Source: Chloroflexota bacterium (GTDB lineage: Bacteria; Chloroflexota; Anaerolineae; Caldilineales; Caldilineaceae). Taken from it: a stretch of 64,000 bases of DNA. Of this stretch, positions 21,326 to 31,481 are shown piece by piece. A program made the position numbers and the translations under genes. The stretch lies in contig BOKO01000011.1 of NCBI GenBank assembly GCA_016861025.1, positions 1-64,000 of the forward strand. The letters run 5' to 3'. The notes below the pieces were generated by a model. The model saw nothing but the letters and a program-made list of their open reading frames with translations. It ran no database searches and was not told the DNA's origin. Position 1 is the first letter of the stretch; every line of letters starts with the position of its first letter.

Positions 21326-22441
21326 TTATTTGCTCAATGCCAGTTCGACAATATCGCTCAACACGCCGGCTGCCGTAGCGTCGACGCCAGCCCCGCGCCC
21401 TTGCACGACGAGCGGCGTCGGGTGATACCAGCGTGTGTGAAATTCCACCAGATTATCGGCGCCGCGCAGTTGACCAAGCGGGCTGGCGACGTCCACCGCC
21501 TGTGGCCCGACGACGCAGCCGCCATCCGCCACTGTCGCCACGTAGCGCAGCACCTTGCCCTGCGCCGCCGCCTCATCCACCAACCGTTGGAAGTGCGCAT
21601 CGAGCGAAGGCAACGCGTCCAGAAACGCCTCCACCGAAAGTCCGGCCATCTCCGCCGGGTGGAGTCCAGTGATTGACACCTGCTCCATCTCGATGCGCCA
21701 GCCCAACCCACGCGCCAGAATCAGCGCCTTGCGCGCCACATCGACGCCGCCGAGATCGTCGCGCGGGTCTGGCTCGGTGAAGCCAAGCCGGTGCGCCTCA
21801 CGCACGACCTCACTGAATCGGCGTCCTTGCTGCAGCCCGGTCATCACAAAGCCCAATGTGCCGCTGAACGCGCCGGCGATGCGCGCAACTGGATCGCCGC
21901 TGGCAATCAGCCGATTGAGCGTTGCGATCACGGGCAGACCGGCGCCGCAGGTTGTTTCCCATCGCGTGGTGGTCGTCTGGCGCGGCGCGTGGCCGTCGGC
22001 GGTTTCGCCGGCTCTGGTGAGCCGGTCGTAGACCTCCTGCTGAATCGTGAGTGGTTTCTTGTTCGCCAGGACGACGCGATAGCCGCGCGTCAGCGCTGCA
22101 AGCAATGCGGGAGCGGTCGTTTCGGTGGCGGTGCAATCTACGATAATGGTGTGTGGCCGCGCGACAATGTCGATCACGGCTGCCAGGTCGTGCTGTGGTC
22201 CGCCCTGGCTATAATTGGCAAGCCGCCCCTTGTTTGTCTTGAAATCGACGATGTCGAGCAGTGTGGCGTCGTCGATGGCGTCGTCCAGCGCCACGACGGC
22301 GCCGTCGCGGTCACAGACCGCCAGAATCGGCAACGCCAGATCATACTCTGCGGCGTGGTGTGCACGGTTCTGGACAATCTGTCGAATCAATGCGCCGCCG
22401 ACGCCGCCGACGCCCAGCAAAACAATCGATGCGTGGTGCAT
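21326..22441 (-). CDS. hom: Homoserine dehydrogenase
   Basis: The 371-residue protein converts aspartate semialdehyde to homoserine. The N-terminal Rossmann motif is 'IVLLGVGGVGGALIRQIV'. The catalytic domain has 'TTTRWETTCGAGLPVIATLN' and 'AGAFSGTLGFVMTGLQQG', then 'EPDPRDDLGGVDVARKALIL', a strong homoserine dehydrogenase signature. It has no ACT regulatory domain, so feedback control by that route is unlikely. The ATG at 22441 is chosen because the nucleotide-binding strand starts at once and a GTGAGAAG-like site precedes it; the longer frame adds 20 residues without support. It is first in an operon with asd. Confidence 0.93.
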   Translation of the reverse strand: MHHASIVLLGVGGVGGALIRQIVQNRAHHAAEYDLALPILAVCDRDGAVVALDDAIDDATLLDIVDFKTNKGRLANYSQGGPQHDLAAVIDIVARPHTIIVDCTATETTAPALLAALTRGYRVVLANKKPLTIQQEVYDRLTRAGETADGHAPRQTTTTRWETTCGAGLPVIATLNRLIASGDPVARIAGAFSGTLGFVMTGLQQGRRFSEVVREAHRLGFTEPDPRDDLGGVDVARKALILARGLGWRIEMEQVSITGLHPAEMAGLSVEAFLDALPSLDAHFQRLVDEAAAQGKVLRYVATVADGGCVVGPQAVDVASPLGQLRGADNLVEFHTRWYHPTPLVVQGRGAGVDATAAGVLSDIVELALSK

Positions 22442-22734
22442 GCACTTCTCACTTTGCGTGACGTGGATGGCGGTGTATCTGTTGGTGCATCGCTCCGCCA
22501 TCTACGCATACACAGTCAAGTAAATAAACAGTCTACAATTTTAACGTACACAGCAAAATTCTAATAACTTGGCGGATGCATATCGCGCTTCTTTACCCAT
22601 TGTCAAACAACCATGTTATAGTGAGTGGTCTTGAGAACTCAAGACGATCTTTGAGGCGTTGATTGTCTTTGCAGGTGTGCACTGGCGCATATCGCAGCAT
22701 TCGAGGTCGGTCAGCAATATCGTAGCTATCGTAT
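22442..22734. other. AT-rich divergent intergenic region
   Basis: These 293 bases separate the leftward homoserine dehydrogenase gene from the rightward GT39 gene and must hold promoters for both. The stretch is clearly AT-richer than its left flank and marks the point where base composition changes. Promoter-like fragments are present, but none has a convincing -35/-10 pair, so none is called. No gene was found. Confidence 0.4.
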
Positions 22735-25239
22735 ATGCAATCTAGCCAATCCACTCAGCACCCAAGATTTTCCACATCGGTGCAGATCAATCCAATTGCA
22801 GTGGTTCTGCTCCTTTCTGCGATTGTGACGATAAACGTTCTTGGCAACTTGTACTGGATTCACCAAAATGTGGTGTTAATCGGTCGTGACGCCAGCAACT
22901 ATCTGACAACCACTCTCAATTATCGAGAGATTCTGACAGGCTTGACTCCACAATCCCTGTTTCAAGCGTTTACATTTCCAGATTATCGTACACCCGCCCT
23001 CTATATTGCGGCGCAACCATTCTTGCATTTGTTCGGCTTCAACATGGATAGCGCTCAATATCTCAACGTTGTGTTGTCGGCGGGTGTTGTCATATTGACT
23101 TACCATCTTGGCGCCACGATTGCAGGGCGCACTGTTGGGTTGTTTGCAGCAGCTATGGTTAGCCTGATGCCGATGATGGCGGCAATGGCTCGACTTTTTT
23201 ACACTGAAATGTTTCTCACGGCAGCGGTGACAACGAACCTGCTTGCGCTTTATCGATCCAACCAGTTCAACCATCGTGTTTGGTCGTTCGTTTGGGGAGC
23301 CAGTCTGGGGATTGGTCTGTTAGTGAAATGGACAACCCCCATCTATTTATGGTTGCCGGTTTTGTGGATGCTGTGGCGGATGCGGAATGAATTTGCGCAG
23401 TTAAGAGGAATGCAGATCGATTTTCGACGGATGTTGCTTGCGATTACCCTATCGGTGGCGCTGGCGACAGTATGGTTTTGGCCGAATCGCGCGCTGGCTG
23501 AACACTTTTGGCTTGGCGTTTATCTCTGGCCTGGTTGGATTCTCATATTGGCGCCGCTATTTTACAGTGCAACTTCCCGTTCAACCCCAATGAACAATCT
23601 GTTCACAGCTCTGTTTGCAGGGCTTGCGATTGCGTCTTTGTGGTATCTGCCGCATATTGACGTCGGCGCAAAGTTATTCATCGAAGATCAGGTGCGCAGC
23701 ACCCCCACTGCAGGCGTTTTGAATCCTCATAACTACACGCGCAATTTTCGCCATCTTTACTTCGCTCATTTTGGATCACTCGCGTTCTGGCTGATTGCAC
23801 CTGCGGCGCTTTGGTCATGGGTGAATGCCTGGGGGCGGCGAAGGTCGTTGAATCGTCATGCACAGTTGCTGTGGCTGAGCATCATTTCCACGTTTGTTGT
23901 CCTGTCTTTGATTTTGCAGCAGAATCCCCGCAATCTCGTGCCAATCCTTCCATCTCTTGCGATTGTGGCGACGATCGGCCTGTTTGAATATCGACCGCCC
24001 ATCCGTCGTTTGTTAGGCGCTGCCTGGCTCATTATTTTAGGGGTTCAACTTCTTCTCTTTACTACAGGCTCTCTTTTTGGATTTTATCAGTCTACGCAGA
24101 GCCTGTGGGCGACGCGTGCATACACCATTCAACCGGCAAGCGGCGACACGGCGCCAGAGTATTGGATTGCACCGAAAGTGCTAGAGATCGTTGATCAGCA
24201 TCCTGAGACTCCGCGTCGGCTTGGCGTGCTTGTGAATATAGAAGGTATGCATCGAGGCGTGTTCAAGTATCTGAACACCGAAAAGAATCTAGATATCCAG
24301 ATCGTCGATGTAACCGAAGACAGGTCCATGGGATGGTACGATCTCCTCTCGGCGCCGTGGGTGTTGCTCAAAAACGGTGATAATCGCGATGTCGACCGGT
24401 CAGGTCAGGCTTTGATCGAACGCATTCTTGCCGGCGACCCATTGTTCGACGCCCTTTATGATCTGGAACAAACATTCCCGATGCCTGACCGCGAGACGCT
24501 TTATCTGTTTCGACGCGCAAAGGGGCCGGGGTTGCCACACGACCTGCCAATTCGTCTGGCTGACACTCATGAACTGGCAAAATGGATACAAGCCAGATGG
24601 CGCCCTGGAACTCCCTTGATTTACAGCACGCCCGATGTCGCCGTTTGGGTTGGCATCCATGACCCGGTGCAATCCCCGGTAAGGGTGCTCGATCCAACGA
24701 ATGGCAATCTTGAGGATCAATTCCCGCAACCGGAAGGAACAGCATTTGTCGTCTTCGATCAGGCTTCTCTGCAATTGGAGACGTGGCTTGATCAGCATGC
24801 CTATCGGGGAGATGACGCCGGGAATGATGACGCCTGGGTTGTGGTGTACGGATTCGCACACTCATTGCCTGACCTTGCCACGACAACGCCGCAATGGGAG
24901 AATGCAACAGCATTGACATCTCTGCGAACATTGCCTTCAATCCAGGCCGGAGAGGTGCTCCCTGTAGAGATTGAGATGAGCACGATCGTCGATGCTGGTT
25001 ACAAACTTTCTCTACGCCTGGTTGCATCCGACAACACTGTGGTTGCCAGCCAGGATCGCTCACTTGACAAGACAATGCGCTTTGGGTTGTTCGCGCCGCC
25101 TGCAACTCAGGCGGGGAGTTATCAACTGATTGTTGTATTGTATGACGCTGAAACGCTAACGAACATCCCTGCTTCGTCGTCCATTGCAGATGACTCTGTG
25201 CATGTCATGATAGGTGAGATTCAGGTGACGCCTTCTTGA
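22735..25239 (+). CDS. GT39/ArnT-like membrane glycosyltransferase
   Basis: The 834-residue protein has about a dozen membrane helices in its first 450 residues, then a soluble tail. It fits the GT-C class that uses lipid-linked sugars outside the membrane: an early loop with the acidic 'LIGRDASNYLTTTLNYREIL', then helices such as 'VVLSAGVVILTYHLGATIAG' and 'MPMMAAMARLFYTEMFLTA'. The C-terminal about 100 residues form a beta-rich domain distantly like those in the other large proteins of this cluster. Donor and acceptor are unknown. No clear ribosome-binding site precedes the ATG. It converges with the SUMF1-fold gene. Confidence 0.8.
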   Translation: MQSSQSTQHPRFSTSVQINPIAVVLLLSAIVTINVLGNLYWIHQNVVLIGRDASNYLTTTLNYREILTGLTPQSLFQAFTFPDYRTPALYIAAQPFLHLFGFNMDSAQYLNVVLSAGVVILTYHLGATIAGRTVGLFAAAMVSLMPMMAAMARLFYTEMFLTAAVTTNLLALYRSNQFNHRVWSFVWGASLGIGLLVKWTTPIYLWLPVLWMLWRMRNEFAQLRGMQIDFRRMLLAITLSVALATVWFWPNRALAEHFWLGVYLWPGWILILAPLFYSATSRSTPMNNLFTALFAGLAIASLWYLPHIDVGAKLFIEDQVRSTPTAGVLNPHNYTRNFRHLYFAHFGSLAFWLIAPAALWSWVNAWGRRRSLNRHAQLLWLSIISTFVVLSLILQQNPRNLVPILPSLAIVATIGLFEYRPPIRRLLGAAWLIILGVQLLLFTTGSLFGFYQSTQSLWATRAYTIQPASGDTAPEYWIAPKVLEIVDQHPETPRRLGVLVNIEGMHRGVFKYLNTEKNLDIQIVDVTEDRSMGWYDLLSAPWVLLKNGDNRDVDRSGQALIERILAGDPLFDALYDLEQTFPMPDRETLYLFRRAKGPGLPHDLPIRLADTHELAKWIQARWRPGTPLIYSTPDVAVWVGIHDPVQSPVRVLDPTNGNLEDQFPQPEGTAFVVFDQASLQLETWLDQHAYRGDDAGNDDAWVVVYGFAHSLPDLATTTPQWENATALTSLRTLPSIQAGEVLPVEIEMSTIVDAGYKLSLRLVASDNTVVASQDRSLDKTMRFGLFAPPATQAGSYQLIVVLYDAETLTNIPASSSIADDSVHVMIGEIQVTPS

Positions 25240-25248
25240 GATGTCGAG

Positions 25249-26304
25249 CTAATTTTCAACCGATCGGACACAGCGAAAACCGCCGAAATTCTCCCCTCTC
25301 CCAGGAATATTGATGCTGCGGTAATCGCTCCGAACACGGTAGTGATTCACATTCCAGGAGCCGCCACGGCGCACTCGATACTCGCCTGAGCTTGGCCCTG
25401 GCGGGTTTTCGTATGGAGATACAAGATAATAGTCAAACCCAAACCAGTCGTTGACCCATTCCCATGTGTTGCCAGCCATATCCATGACTCCATAGACGCT
25501 CGCACCCTTGGGATAGCTTCCAACGGGCGTCGTATCACCAATAATGCCGTCGAAGTTCAACAGAGTTGCGTCTGGTGTTTCATCACCCCATGGATACCAT
25601 CGTGAATCCTCGCTTCCGCGTGCCGCCTTTTCCCATTCGGCTTCGGTTGGGAGTCTCTTGCCGGCCCAGGTGCAGAATGTTGCTGCTTGATGCCAAGTGA
25701 CCCAAACAACCGGATAATTCGCATAAGCCGGATTTCCATAATACTGACCGCGTGTTGCAGAATTGCGTTGAGACGGTTGTGTGCATCCCCCAGCCTCTAC
25801 ACACGCCTGGTAGCGGGCATTGGTGACTTCATTTTTGTCGATAAAGTAGGCGTCTAAATAGACAAGATGAAGATATTGATTGCTTGGACGACATCTTCGG
25901 TCGGGATTACTTCCATCGCATCCCATCAAAAATTCACCCGCAGGAATCAGGATTTCTTCACTTACATCCGGACTTGGAGGAGGCGTCGGTGGTCCAGGGG
26001 TGGGTGTGGGAGTGATTTCTGGGTTGAGCACTACAGGCAAATATGTATATCCCGGTGCTATTACGAGCGGCAAATGCAGCAAGCTCTCTGTCAATTGGGC
26101 TGATGACCGAATTTCGATTTCTATATCAGATGAGGTCACATAAAAACTCTCATCTGAAGATGCAAAACTGAGAGACTCCGTCTTGTCATCGACCATGCCA
26201 CTACGAAACACACCTTTCTCCCAATTGGCTCTCCACTCAAAAGAAAACACAAAAGCTGACACTAGCAAAACAACAATTATTAGTGCTATGTTACGCGTGT
26301 TCAT
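25249..26304 (-). CDS. Membrane-anchored SUMF1/FGE-fold protein lacking the catalytic cysteines
   Basis: The 351-residue protein has an N-terminal signal anchor ('IALIIVVLLVSAFVFSF'), a Thr/Pro-rich linker and a formylglycine-generating-enzyme-type domain: 'LIPAGEFLMGC', 'FIDKNEVTNARYQACV', 'VVWVTWHQAATFCTWAGKR', 'LPTEAEWEKAARG', 'MDMAGNTWEWVNDWFG' and 'FGGFRCVR'. In true FGE the core strand after 'RGGS' carries an active-site Cys pair; here it reads 'RGGSWNVNHYRVRSDYRS', so formylglycine formation is unlikely. A binding or structural role outside the cell is more plausible. The start at 26304 has AAGGA eight bases upstream. It is probably the last gene of the operon with the two large membrane proteins upstream. 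Confidence 0.88.
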   Translation of the reverse strand: MNTRNIALIIVVLLVSAFVFSFEWRANWEKGVFRSGMVDDKTESLSFASSDESFYVTSSDIEIEIRSSAQLTESLLHLPLVIAPGYTYLPVVLNPEITPTPTPGPPTPPPSPDVSEEILIPAGEFLMGCDGSNPDRRCRPSNQYLHLVYLDAYFIDKNEVTNARYQACVEAGGCTQPSQRNSATRGQYYGNPAYANYPVVWVTWHQAATFCTWAGKRLPTEAEWEKAARGSEDSRWYPWGDETPDATLLNFDGIIGDTTPVGSYPKGASVYGVMDMAGNTWEWVNDWFGFDYYLVSPYENPPGPSSGEYRVRRGGSWNVNHYRVRSDYRSINIPGRGENFGGFRCVRSVEN

Positions 26305-26392
26305 GTAATGCATCCTTGCTTGTGAAGATCTTCGGGACACATAGAGGATGGTTAATAGATGGACATTATGTATTGCTGATCGGCAAGAAACT

Positions 26393-28621
26393 TTACTCTA
26401 TACGAAATTGCATGACGCGCAGCCTGTCTCCGGGAAGAATGTCACCGGTTCCTTTTAGAGGTAAGTTCTGCAATGTGTTGGGATTGTATGCGCCCAAAAG
26501 AAGCGCATATTCGCCGGGTGGTGCATCGAGAGGCGCCTGAATTGTGTAAAAATCGTCCACAATTTCGCTAGATTCCCAGCGCGTCATCGCAGAATATCCC
26601 ATCATAGGCTGTTTATCGATTTGTGCAATTTTTACTGAATCATCATCTGCCTGAGTCAAGTGAAGGAAGACTGTGTAGTCAGCAGGGGGTGTTTCAGGAA
26701 CCCACCAGAATAATTCCAATGTAATTGTCTCACCGGGTCGAATGAAAGAGGAATCGGAAGGTCGATATCCCAATAAATAGATCTGGTCGCCAAAAGATAT
26801 TTGTTGTTTCCGGACACCCATCTCTCCCCAATTCGCAATGATTAGGGGACTTCCTCCGATGATTCCGATAGCTAAAACAAAAACTGCGAGCAGCGCCAAC
26901 CGTCGTTGTCTGAATAAGTGAATAGAGATAACAACAATCATGCCCAAAACAGCAACCATACTGATGCTCACGGCAACAAGTCGCAGCAATGTGTCGCCAA
27001 ATTCAAAGATAACTTGATGTTGTCCCGCTGGGATGATAGCGGTGACCACCGCGGGTGCTCCGCTAGGAAATGTCTCAACTTCTTGACCATCCACCAGTGC
27101 TTGCCAGCCAGGAAAATAGGTTCGGTGGATTCGAAGGGGATATGCTGAAGATGATTCCGAAATAAGTTCAAAGTAGTCTGGACGTAATTGACGAATCGAG
27201 AGTTGTGGCGGCTGAACCGATGGCAAACTAGATTCAGATGCAGAACGGGGCAATGACAGTTCTTCTGCAGGCAGTTGCAGAGACGAGGGCGTGTAATCCG
27301 TGAAAAGTGCATAACCATTCTTGCCTCTCTCAAACATTTCGAGTTTAGAAATTTGAGAGCTGTCAATTTGATACCATCCAGGCAGCATATCCGGAGACAA
27401 ACGTGTTGTTGAACTCACGATTAAGGATAGGGAAACTGTCACAGCCAGGAGGCGCGGCCACCACAATGAACCAAAAGATAAACACACCAGTGATCCTATC
27501 AAGATAGAAGCTGCAAATGACGCAAGACCAAACAGCCGCCATGAAAACTGAATGAACCGAATCAACGGCAGACCGTCCCAAAAAAAGCGGAACCACCCCA
27601 ACTGAAGCAAAAGGATGATGACTAATATAGCGGCCAACAACCACAATGCGATGATAGCCCGGCGTATCAACTTGGTCTGAAAACTGAGCGCAATGACGCC
27701 GATTGTCGCAATTAGCGCTTGTAAGCCGCTAAAGCGAAAGCGCGCCGGACCCGCATATTCAGTAACCAGGCTCCACTGAAGCAGTGTTGCTGGCTCTACA
27801 AGATGTTGAGAAACCGTACTGGCGCCGACATCCCCGATCATGAAGTCTGTGGCTCGGCTGTATCCTAATTCGCCGATGGCGGGCAGCCAGTAAAACGCCG
27901 ATAATCCCAGTCCCGTGACAATTGCCATGATGGGCAACAACATTCGTCTAGGTTGCTGTTCAAAAATTGCTATCAGAATTATGAAAAGACCTGCGGCTGG
28001 CACCACAAACAATGCGGTGACGTTGTGCGCCAATATAGAGAGCGAAACGGTCACCGAAGCGCCAAAAAATATGGCTATGCTCGACTGATAGAGCAATTTG
28101 TGGAGAAACAAGAACATCCATGGGAGCAATGCCAGGCCGATGGTTTCTGACAGAGCGCCGCGCTCATAGACATTCAATAGAAAATAGGGGCTGAATAAGA
28201 ATGTAACTGCAGAGAGCCAAGCTGCAATTTGATTGTTGAAGAGCCAGCGTCCATAACTATATACACCCAGAGTGGCGACGACGGTTGCCAGCATAAAAGT
28301 GGCTTTTGCCGCCTCAACGTAGCCAATGCCTGGAGCCACAAAAAGCATGGCGACATAGCTGGCGAGCGGCGGGTAATACTGGAATAACGGCGCTCCATAT
28401 CCGAAATTGAGATTTGGAGAAATCCGTGGGTAAAACACCCCACGCTGCCACGCATCATGAAGATCAAAAATACGATAAATTGCCATCAACATATCGGCGT
28501 CGCTGGCGATGCCTGGCTGCCAAAAGCGATGCATTGCCCAAAATACACCTAAGCCGAGAAGTGTGATTGCAAGCAGATCGCGATGATTCCAGCGATTCGC
28601 ACCGTTGTATCGTTCGTGCAT
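26393..28621 (-). CDS. Large membrane protein with PTPS-related domain (putative GT-C-type transferase)
   Basis: The 742-residue protein has about 12 membrane helices and the '6-pyruvoyl-tetrahydropterin synthase-related' N-terminal signature, misleadingly named. The signature here is an acidic 'ASDADMLMAIYRIF' followed by 'NFGYGAPLFQYYPPLASYV'. A periplasmic-side domain follows, with 'IHRTYFPGWQALVDGQEVE'. The last about 100 residues form the beta-sandwich module shared across this cluster ('RPGETITLELFWWV', 'DYTVFLHLT'). The topology resembles GT-C glycosyltransferases, but the reaction is undemonstrated. It is paralogous to the proteins at about 31.5 and 37.2 kb and is probably co-transcribed with the flanking GT39 and SUMF1-fold genes. 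Confidence 0.8.
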   Translation of the reverse strand: MHERYNGANRWNHRDLLAITLLGLGVFWAMHRFWQPGIASDADMLMAIYRIFDLHDAWQRGVFYPRISPNLNFGYGAPLFQYYPPLASYVAMLFVAPGIGYVEAAKATFMLATVVATLGVYSYGRWLFNNQIAAWLSAVTFLFSPYFLLNVYERGALSETIGLALLPWMFLFLHKLLYQSSIAIFFGASVTVSLSILAHNVTALFVVPAAGLFIILIAIFEQQPRRMLLPIMAIVTGLGLSAFYWLPAIGELGYSRATDFMIGDVGASTVSQHLVEPATLLQWSLVTEYAGPARFRFSGLQALIATIGVIALSFQTKLIRRAIIALWLLAAILVIILLLQLGWFRFFWDGLPLIRFIQFSWRLFGLASFAASILIGSLVCLSFGSLWWPRLLAVTVSLSLIVSSTTRLSPDMLPGWYQIDSSQISKLEMFERGKNGYALFTDYTPSSLQLPAEELSLPRSASESSLPSVQPPQLSIRQLRPDYFELISESSSAYPLRIHRTYFPGWQALVDGQEVETFPSGAPAVVTAIIPAGQHQVIFEFGDTLLRLVAVSISMVAVLGMIVVISIHLFRQRRLALLAVFVLAIGIIGGSPLIIANWGEMGVRKQQISFGDQIYLLGYRPSDSSFIRPGETITLELFWWVPETPPADYTVFLHLTQADDDSVKIAQIDKQPMMGYSAMTRWESSEIVDDFYTIQAPLDAPPGEYALLLGAYNPNTLQNLPLKGTGDILPGDRLRVMQFRIE

Positions 28622-28693
28622 AAATTGTAGCGGCGTCTTTCCAGTATTAAGCAGCGTAACTTTTGCGCATCTCGTAAAAAAATCTGGCGAAAT

Positions 28694-31423
28694 CTACAAT
28701 CCAGTTTGTTCAATTGTTGGCAGTAAAAGATACGAGTCTCTACATATATCGTCCGATATTTTACACTCTGTTATTGTCGCCTGACGCCCACCGATCGGTT
28801 CATACAATCCGGTCCGTATCCGCAGTTCCTCTATCGAAACATCGATGGGTAGCGAAAGAGGAAAGGTCGCTCTGACCACCTCGTCTGGAACCCAAAGACT
28901 GGTCGGAGCATCTGTCCCTCCTGGCGGCTGATCAAACTGGGTCACGATGTCGCTATTTTTATCCACCAGGTGGACAAATGCGGTGTAGTCGGCAATGGGA
29001 CGACCCAGCGCGCGCCATGCCAGGTCGATCTCCAATGCATTGCCGGGGCCTTCTACACGTTTCAGGTTCCAACCGACCAACTCGATGCGATGATCAAACG
29101 TTGTTTCCAGTGGTGCCAAGTCAGTTGTGTCTGCTTGCGGCGGAGGCTGACCGATCATGACTCCACCGAAGCGAACACTTGTCCCTGCGATTTGACCGTT
29201 GCCATCGATAATAGGGACGCGGGCGCCGTCGCCGGTTGGGCTTGGATCGTATAACCCCACCTCGATATATCCCCTTCCACTCTCTGCATCATCTGGCACA
29301 TGCAGCAAACGACGCGTGTCGACGAGTTCTCCTGGTTGCCACAAAGAAATGCCATATCCGCTGCCAAAATACATGTTGTCTTCCGATTGGCCGTTGCCAA
29401 AACGCAGATGGGTGAATAGATCAAATTGTTCCCCTGGTGAACGACCAGCGCCTGACAAATCGCGCCAATAAAGAGTCAGAAAAAAGTAGGGAACCGCATC
29501 GCCAGGGTCGATGCGGTTCGGGCGGATCTCATAGCCCACCAGACTCAAACCATTTGCGAAGTTGACATTCATCGGATTATCCAGGGTCTTCACAGCAAGA
29601 TTGGTTGGTTCAAAGACGCCGGTTACAATCCTTGGCCACGCTTCTTGTTGTATTGGCGACTGCACCAAAGTTGGCGTCGCACGTTTGCGCAATGCGTCCA
29701 TCACAAACCTTTCGCTATCGGGAAGTCGTGGGTCTAGCCAGGTCGCAGTGCGTTCGCCATTCATCATCCATAGCAATATCACAGCCTGATTTGGATCGTC
29801 GGGAAATTCTTCAAATAAGAATTTTCCATTTTCAAGCAGTGCAGCCGGAATGACGTCGTTGCGAAGGTCATCGGGTGTAGCTGCACCAATCGCAAATCGC
29901 ATCTGTGGTGTGAGATACAGCTGTCGAGAGATGACTAAAGGCGTCTCTGGCGTTTGCTCCAGGATGCGGGCGGTCTCTTCCGCGGCAAGCTGCTGTTGTA
30001 AATCGAATGCATACCCCAACCCCGGCAACTGCGCCCACCGATTGAAATAATCATGAAATGTGATCGACCCGCTGACCAACAAAACTGTGAACACCATGAG
30101 CATCCCACTTTGTCCCAACGAGATGCGCCGGTTCAACACCTTGATTAGAGCGTCTCCCCCTAATCCATACAGCACCGCAATCGGCGACAATATTCCCAGT
30201 GCTCGAAGCGAATGAGGCGCCTCTACGCTAAGCACGGTTGGTAGAATCATCACACCAAGCCAGATCATTATCAGTCTCATCTGCGCCTGCTGGATTCGGA
30301 AAACCATCATAACGCTTCCGAGTGTAAAGAGAATTGCCATGAACACATCATTAACAGGGCGCCCTGGAAGATTGTGTCGCGGGTTAATGTCGCCCACATC
30401 ATAAAAACTTCTGATAACCAAACCGATGTTATGCGTCAATCTTTCTAGAGGGGCGCCTGGGAAATAGCGTTCCGGAACTGTAAAAATTGAGACGTCTTGA
30501 GTGCGTGCATTAACCAGATAAGGATGTTGAATCACTTCATAGAAAAAGGGCGCGGCGATCAGCAACATGACGCCGAAGGTCAGAGTCAATCCGCCAATCT
30601 GTTGTCGCAATGGGGTCAAGCGATCACGCCAGGTGCGCCGCCGTTGTTTGATGAAAACAATAAGAAACTCGACTGCAATAAACCCAAATAGAACAAAAGG
30701 CAATAATCGGGCTGATGTATATGTATAGAACGCCATCCCCAACCAAACACCGGCCCACAGATAGTCATTTCGGCGTTGTTGTCGCCATGCTCGCCAAAAA
30801 TATACAACGGCAATTGTGCTTACAAGGGGCAACAGGATGGCGCGGAACCCTAGCCTGCTAACGCTGACATGCCAATAAGAGATAGCGATACATGCAGCGC
30901 CAATCAACGCGGTCCATAACACCAGGTTTTTTTGTTCTGTCAGATGTTGGTTGCCAGAGTTGGCTGAGGCGCTCTTTTCAGAGAGCAATGTTCGAATCAG
31001 CACGAAGACCGCAGGGATTGTCAGAACACCAACAAAAGCTGCAACGATGCGTAAAGCAAACGCTTTGAAACCGAGCAACAACACAGCGATAGACTGCAAA
31101 TAGATGAACAGCGCTTCGCGACCGTTGTTTCCATGAAAAAAAACTGGACGTGCGATGCCTTCGATCACCCTGCGGGCATCGACGCCATTAAATGCTTCAT
31201 CGTAGAAAAGCCCTGGCGGCAACCGATCGATTTCAAAAAAACGAAAAAATGCAGCATATAAAATCACCAATAATAGTAAAATGCGACCTGTCGTCACATA
31301 TTTCTCGGCGCTCAAGATTCTATCAATTCTCCTTCTATTTGCACTGACTGGTCTATGTTTGAAGTCATGGTAAAATAACTGGAATGGATTGCCCAAACAA
31401 AAACTCCACTGATTCGGTTGCAC
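28694..31423 (-). CDS. GT39-family membrane glycosyltransferase with C-terminal beta-sandwich module
   Basis: The 909-residue protein has the GT39/ArnT/PMT signature on its first outer loop, 'RLPPGLFYDEAFNGVDARRV', whose Asp-Glu is the expected catalytic carboxylate, and then 'FFHGNNGREALFIYLQS'. Around 12 helices follow to about residue 450, then a soluble region and a final beta-sandwich ('NALEIDLAWRAL', 'DYTAFVHLVDK', 'RIRTGLYEP'). It is a clear paralogue of the GT39 protein at 40.3-42.95 kb. The longest frame opens with a GTG that has no ribosome-binding site, so the true start may be 30-40 codons further in. The acceptor glycan is unknown. Confidence 0.85.
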   Translation of the reverse strand: MQPNQWSFCLGNPFQLFYHDFKHRPVSANRRRIDRILSAEKYVTTGRILLLLVILYAAFFRFFEIDRLPPGLFYDEAFNGVDARRVIEGIARPVFFHGNNGREALFIYLQSIAVLLLGFKAFALRIVAAFVGVLTIPAVFVLIRTLLSEKSASANSGNQHLTEQKNLVLWTALIGAACIAISYWHVSVSRLGFRAILLPLVSTIAVVYFWRAWRQQRRNDYLWAGVWLGMAFYTYTSARLLPFVLFGFIAVEFLIVFIKQRRRTWRDRLTPLRQQIGGLTLTFGVMLLIAAPFFYEVIQHPYLVNARTQDVSIFTVPERYFPGAPLERLTHNIGLVIRSFYDVGDINPRHNLPGRPVNDVFMAILFTLGSVMMVFRIQQAQMRLIMIWLGVMILPTVLSVEAPHSLRALGILSPIAVLYGLGGDALIKVLNRRISLGQSGMLMVFTVLLVSGSITFHDYFNRWAQLPGLGYAFDLQQQLAAEETARILEQTPETPLVISRQLYLTPQMRFAIGAATPDDLRNDVIPAALLENGKFLFEEFPDDPNQAVILLWMMNGERTATWLDPRLPDSERFVMDALRKRATPTLVQSPIQQEAWPRIVTGVFEPTNLAVKTLDNPMNVNFANGLSLVGYEIRPNRIDPGDAVPYFFLTLYWRDLSGAGRSPGEQFDLFTHLRFGNGQSEDNMYFGSGYGISLWQPGELVDTRRLLHVPDDAESGRGYIEVGLYDPSPTGDGARVPIIDGNGQIAGTSVRFGGVMIGQPPPQADTTDLAPLETTFDHRIELVGWNLKRVEGPGNALEIDLAWRALGRPIADYTAFVHLVDKNSDIVTQFDQPPGGTDAPTSLWVPDEVVRATFPLSLPIDVSIEELRIRTGLYEPIGGRQATITECKISDDICRDSYLLLPTIEQTGL

Positions 31424-31481
31424 TTAATCAGTCTATATTTTTCTGTCCACGCCAGTGCAATCCCCAAAACCTGCTCTCTTT

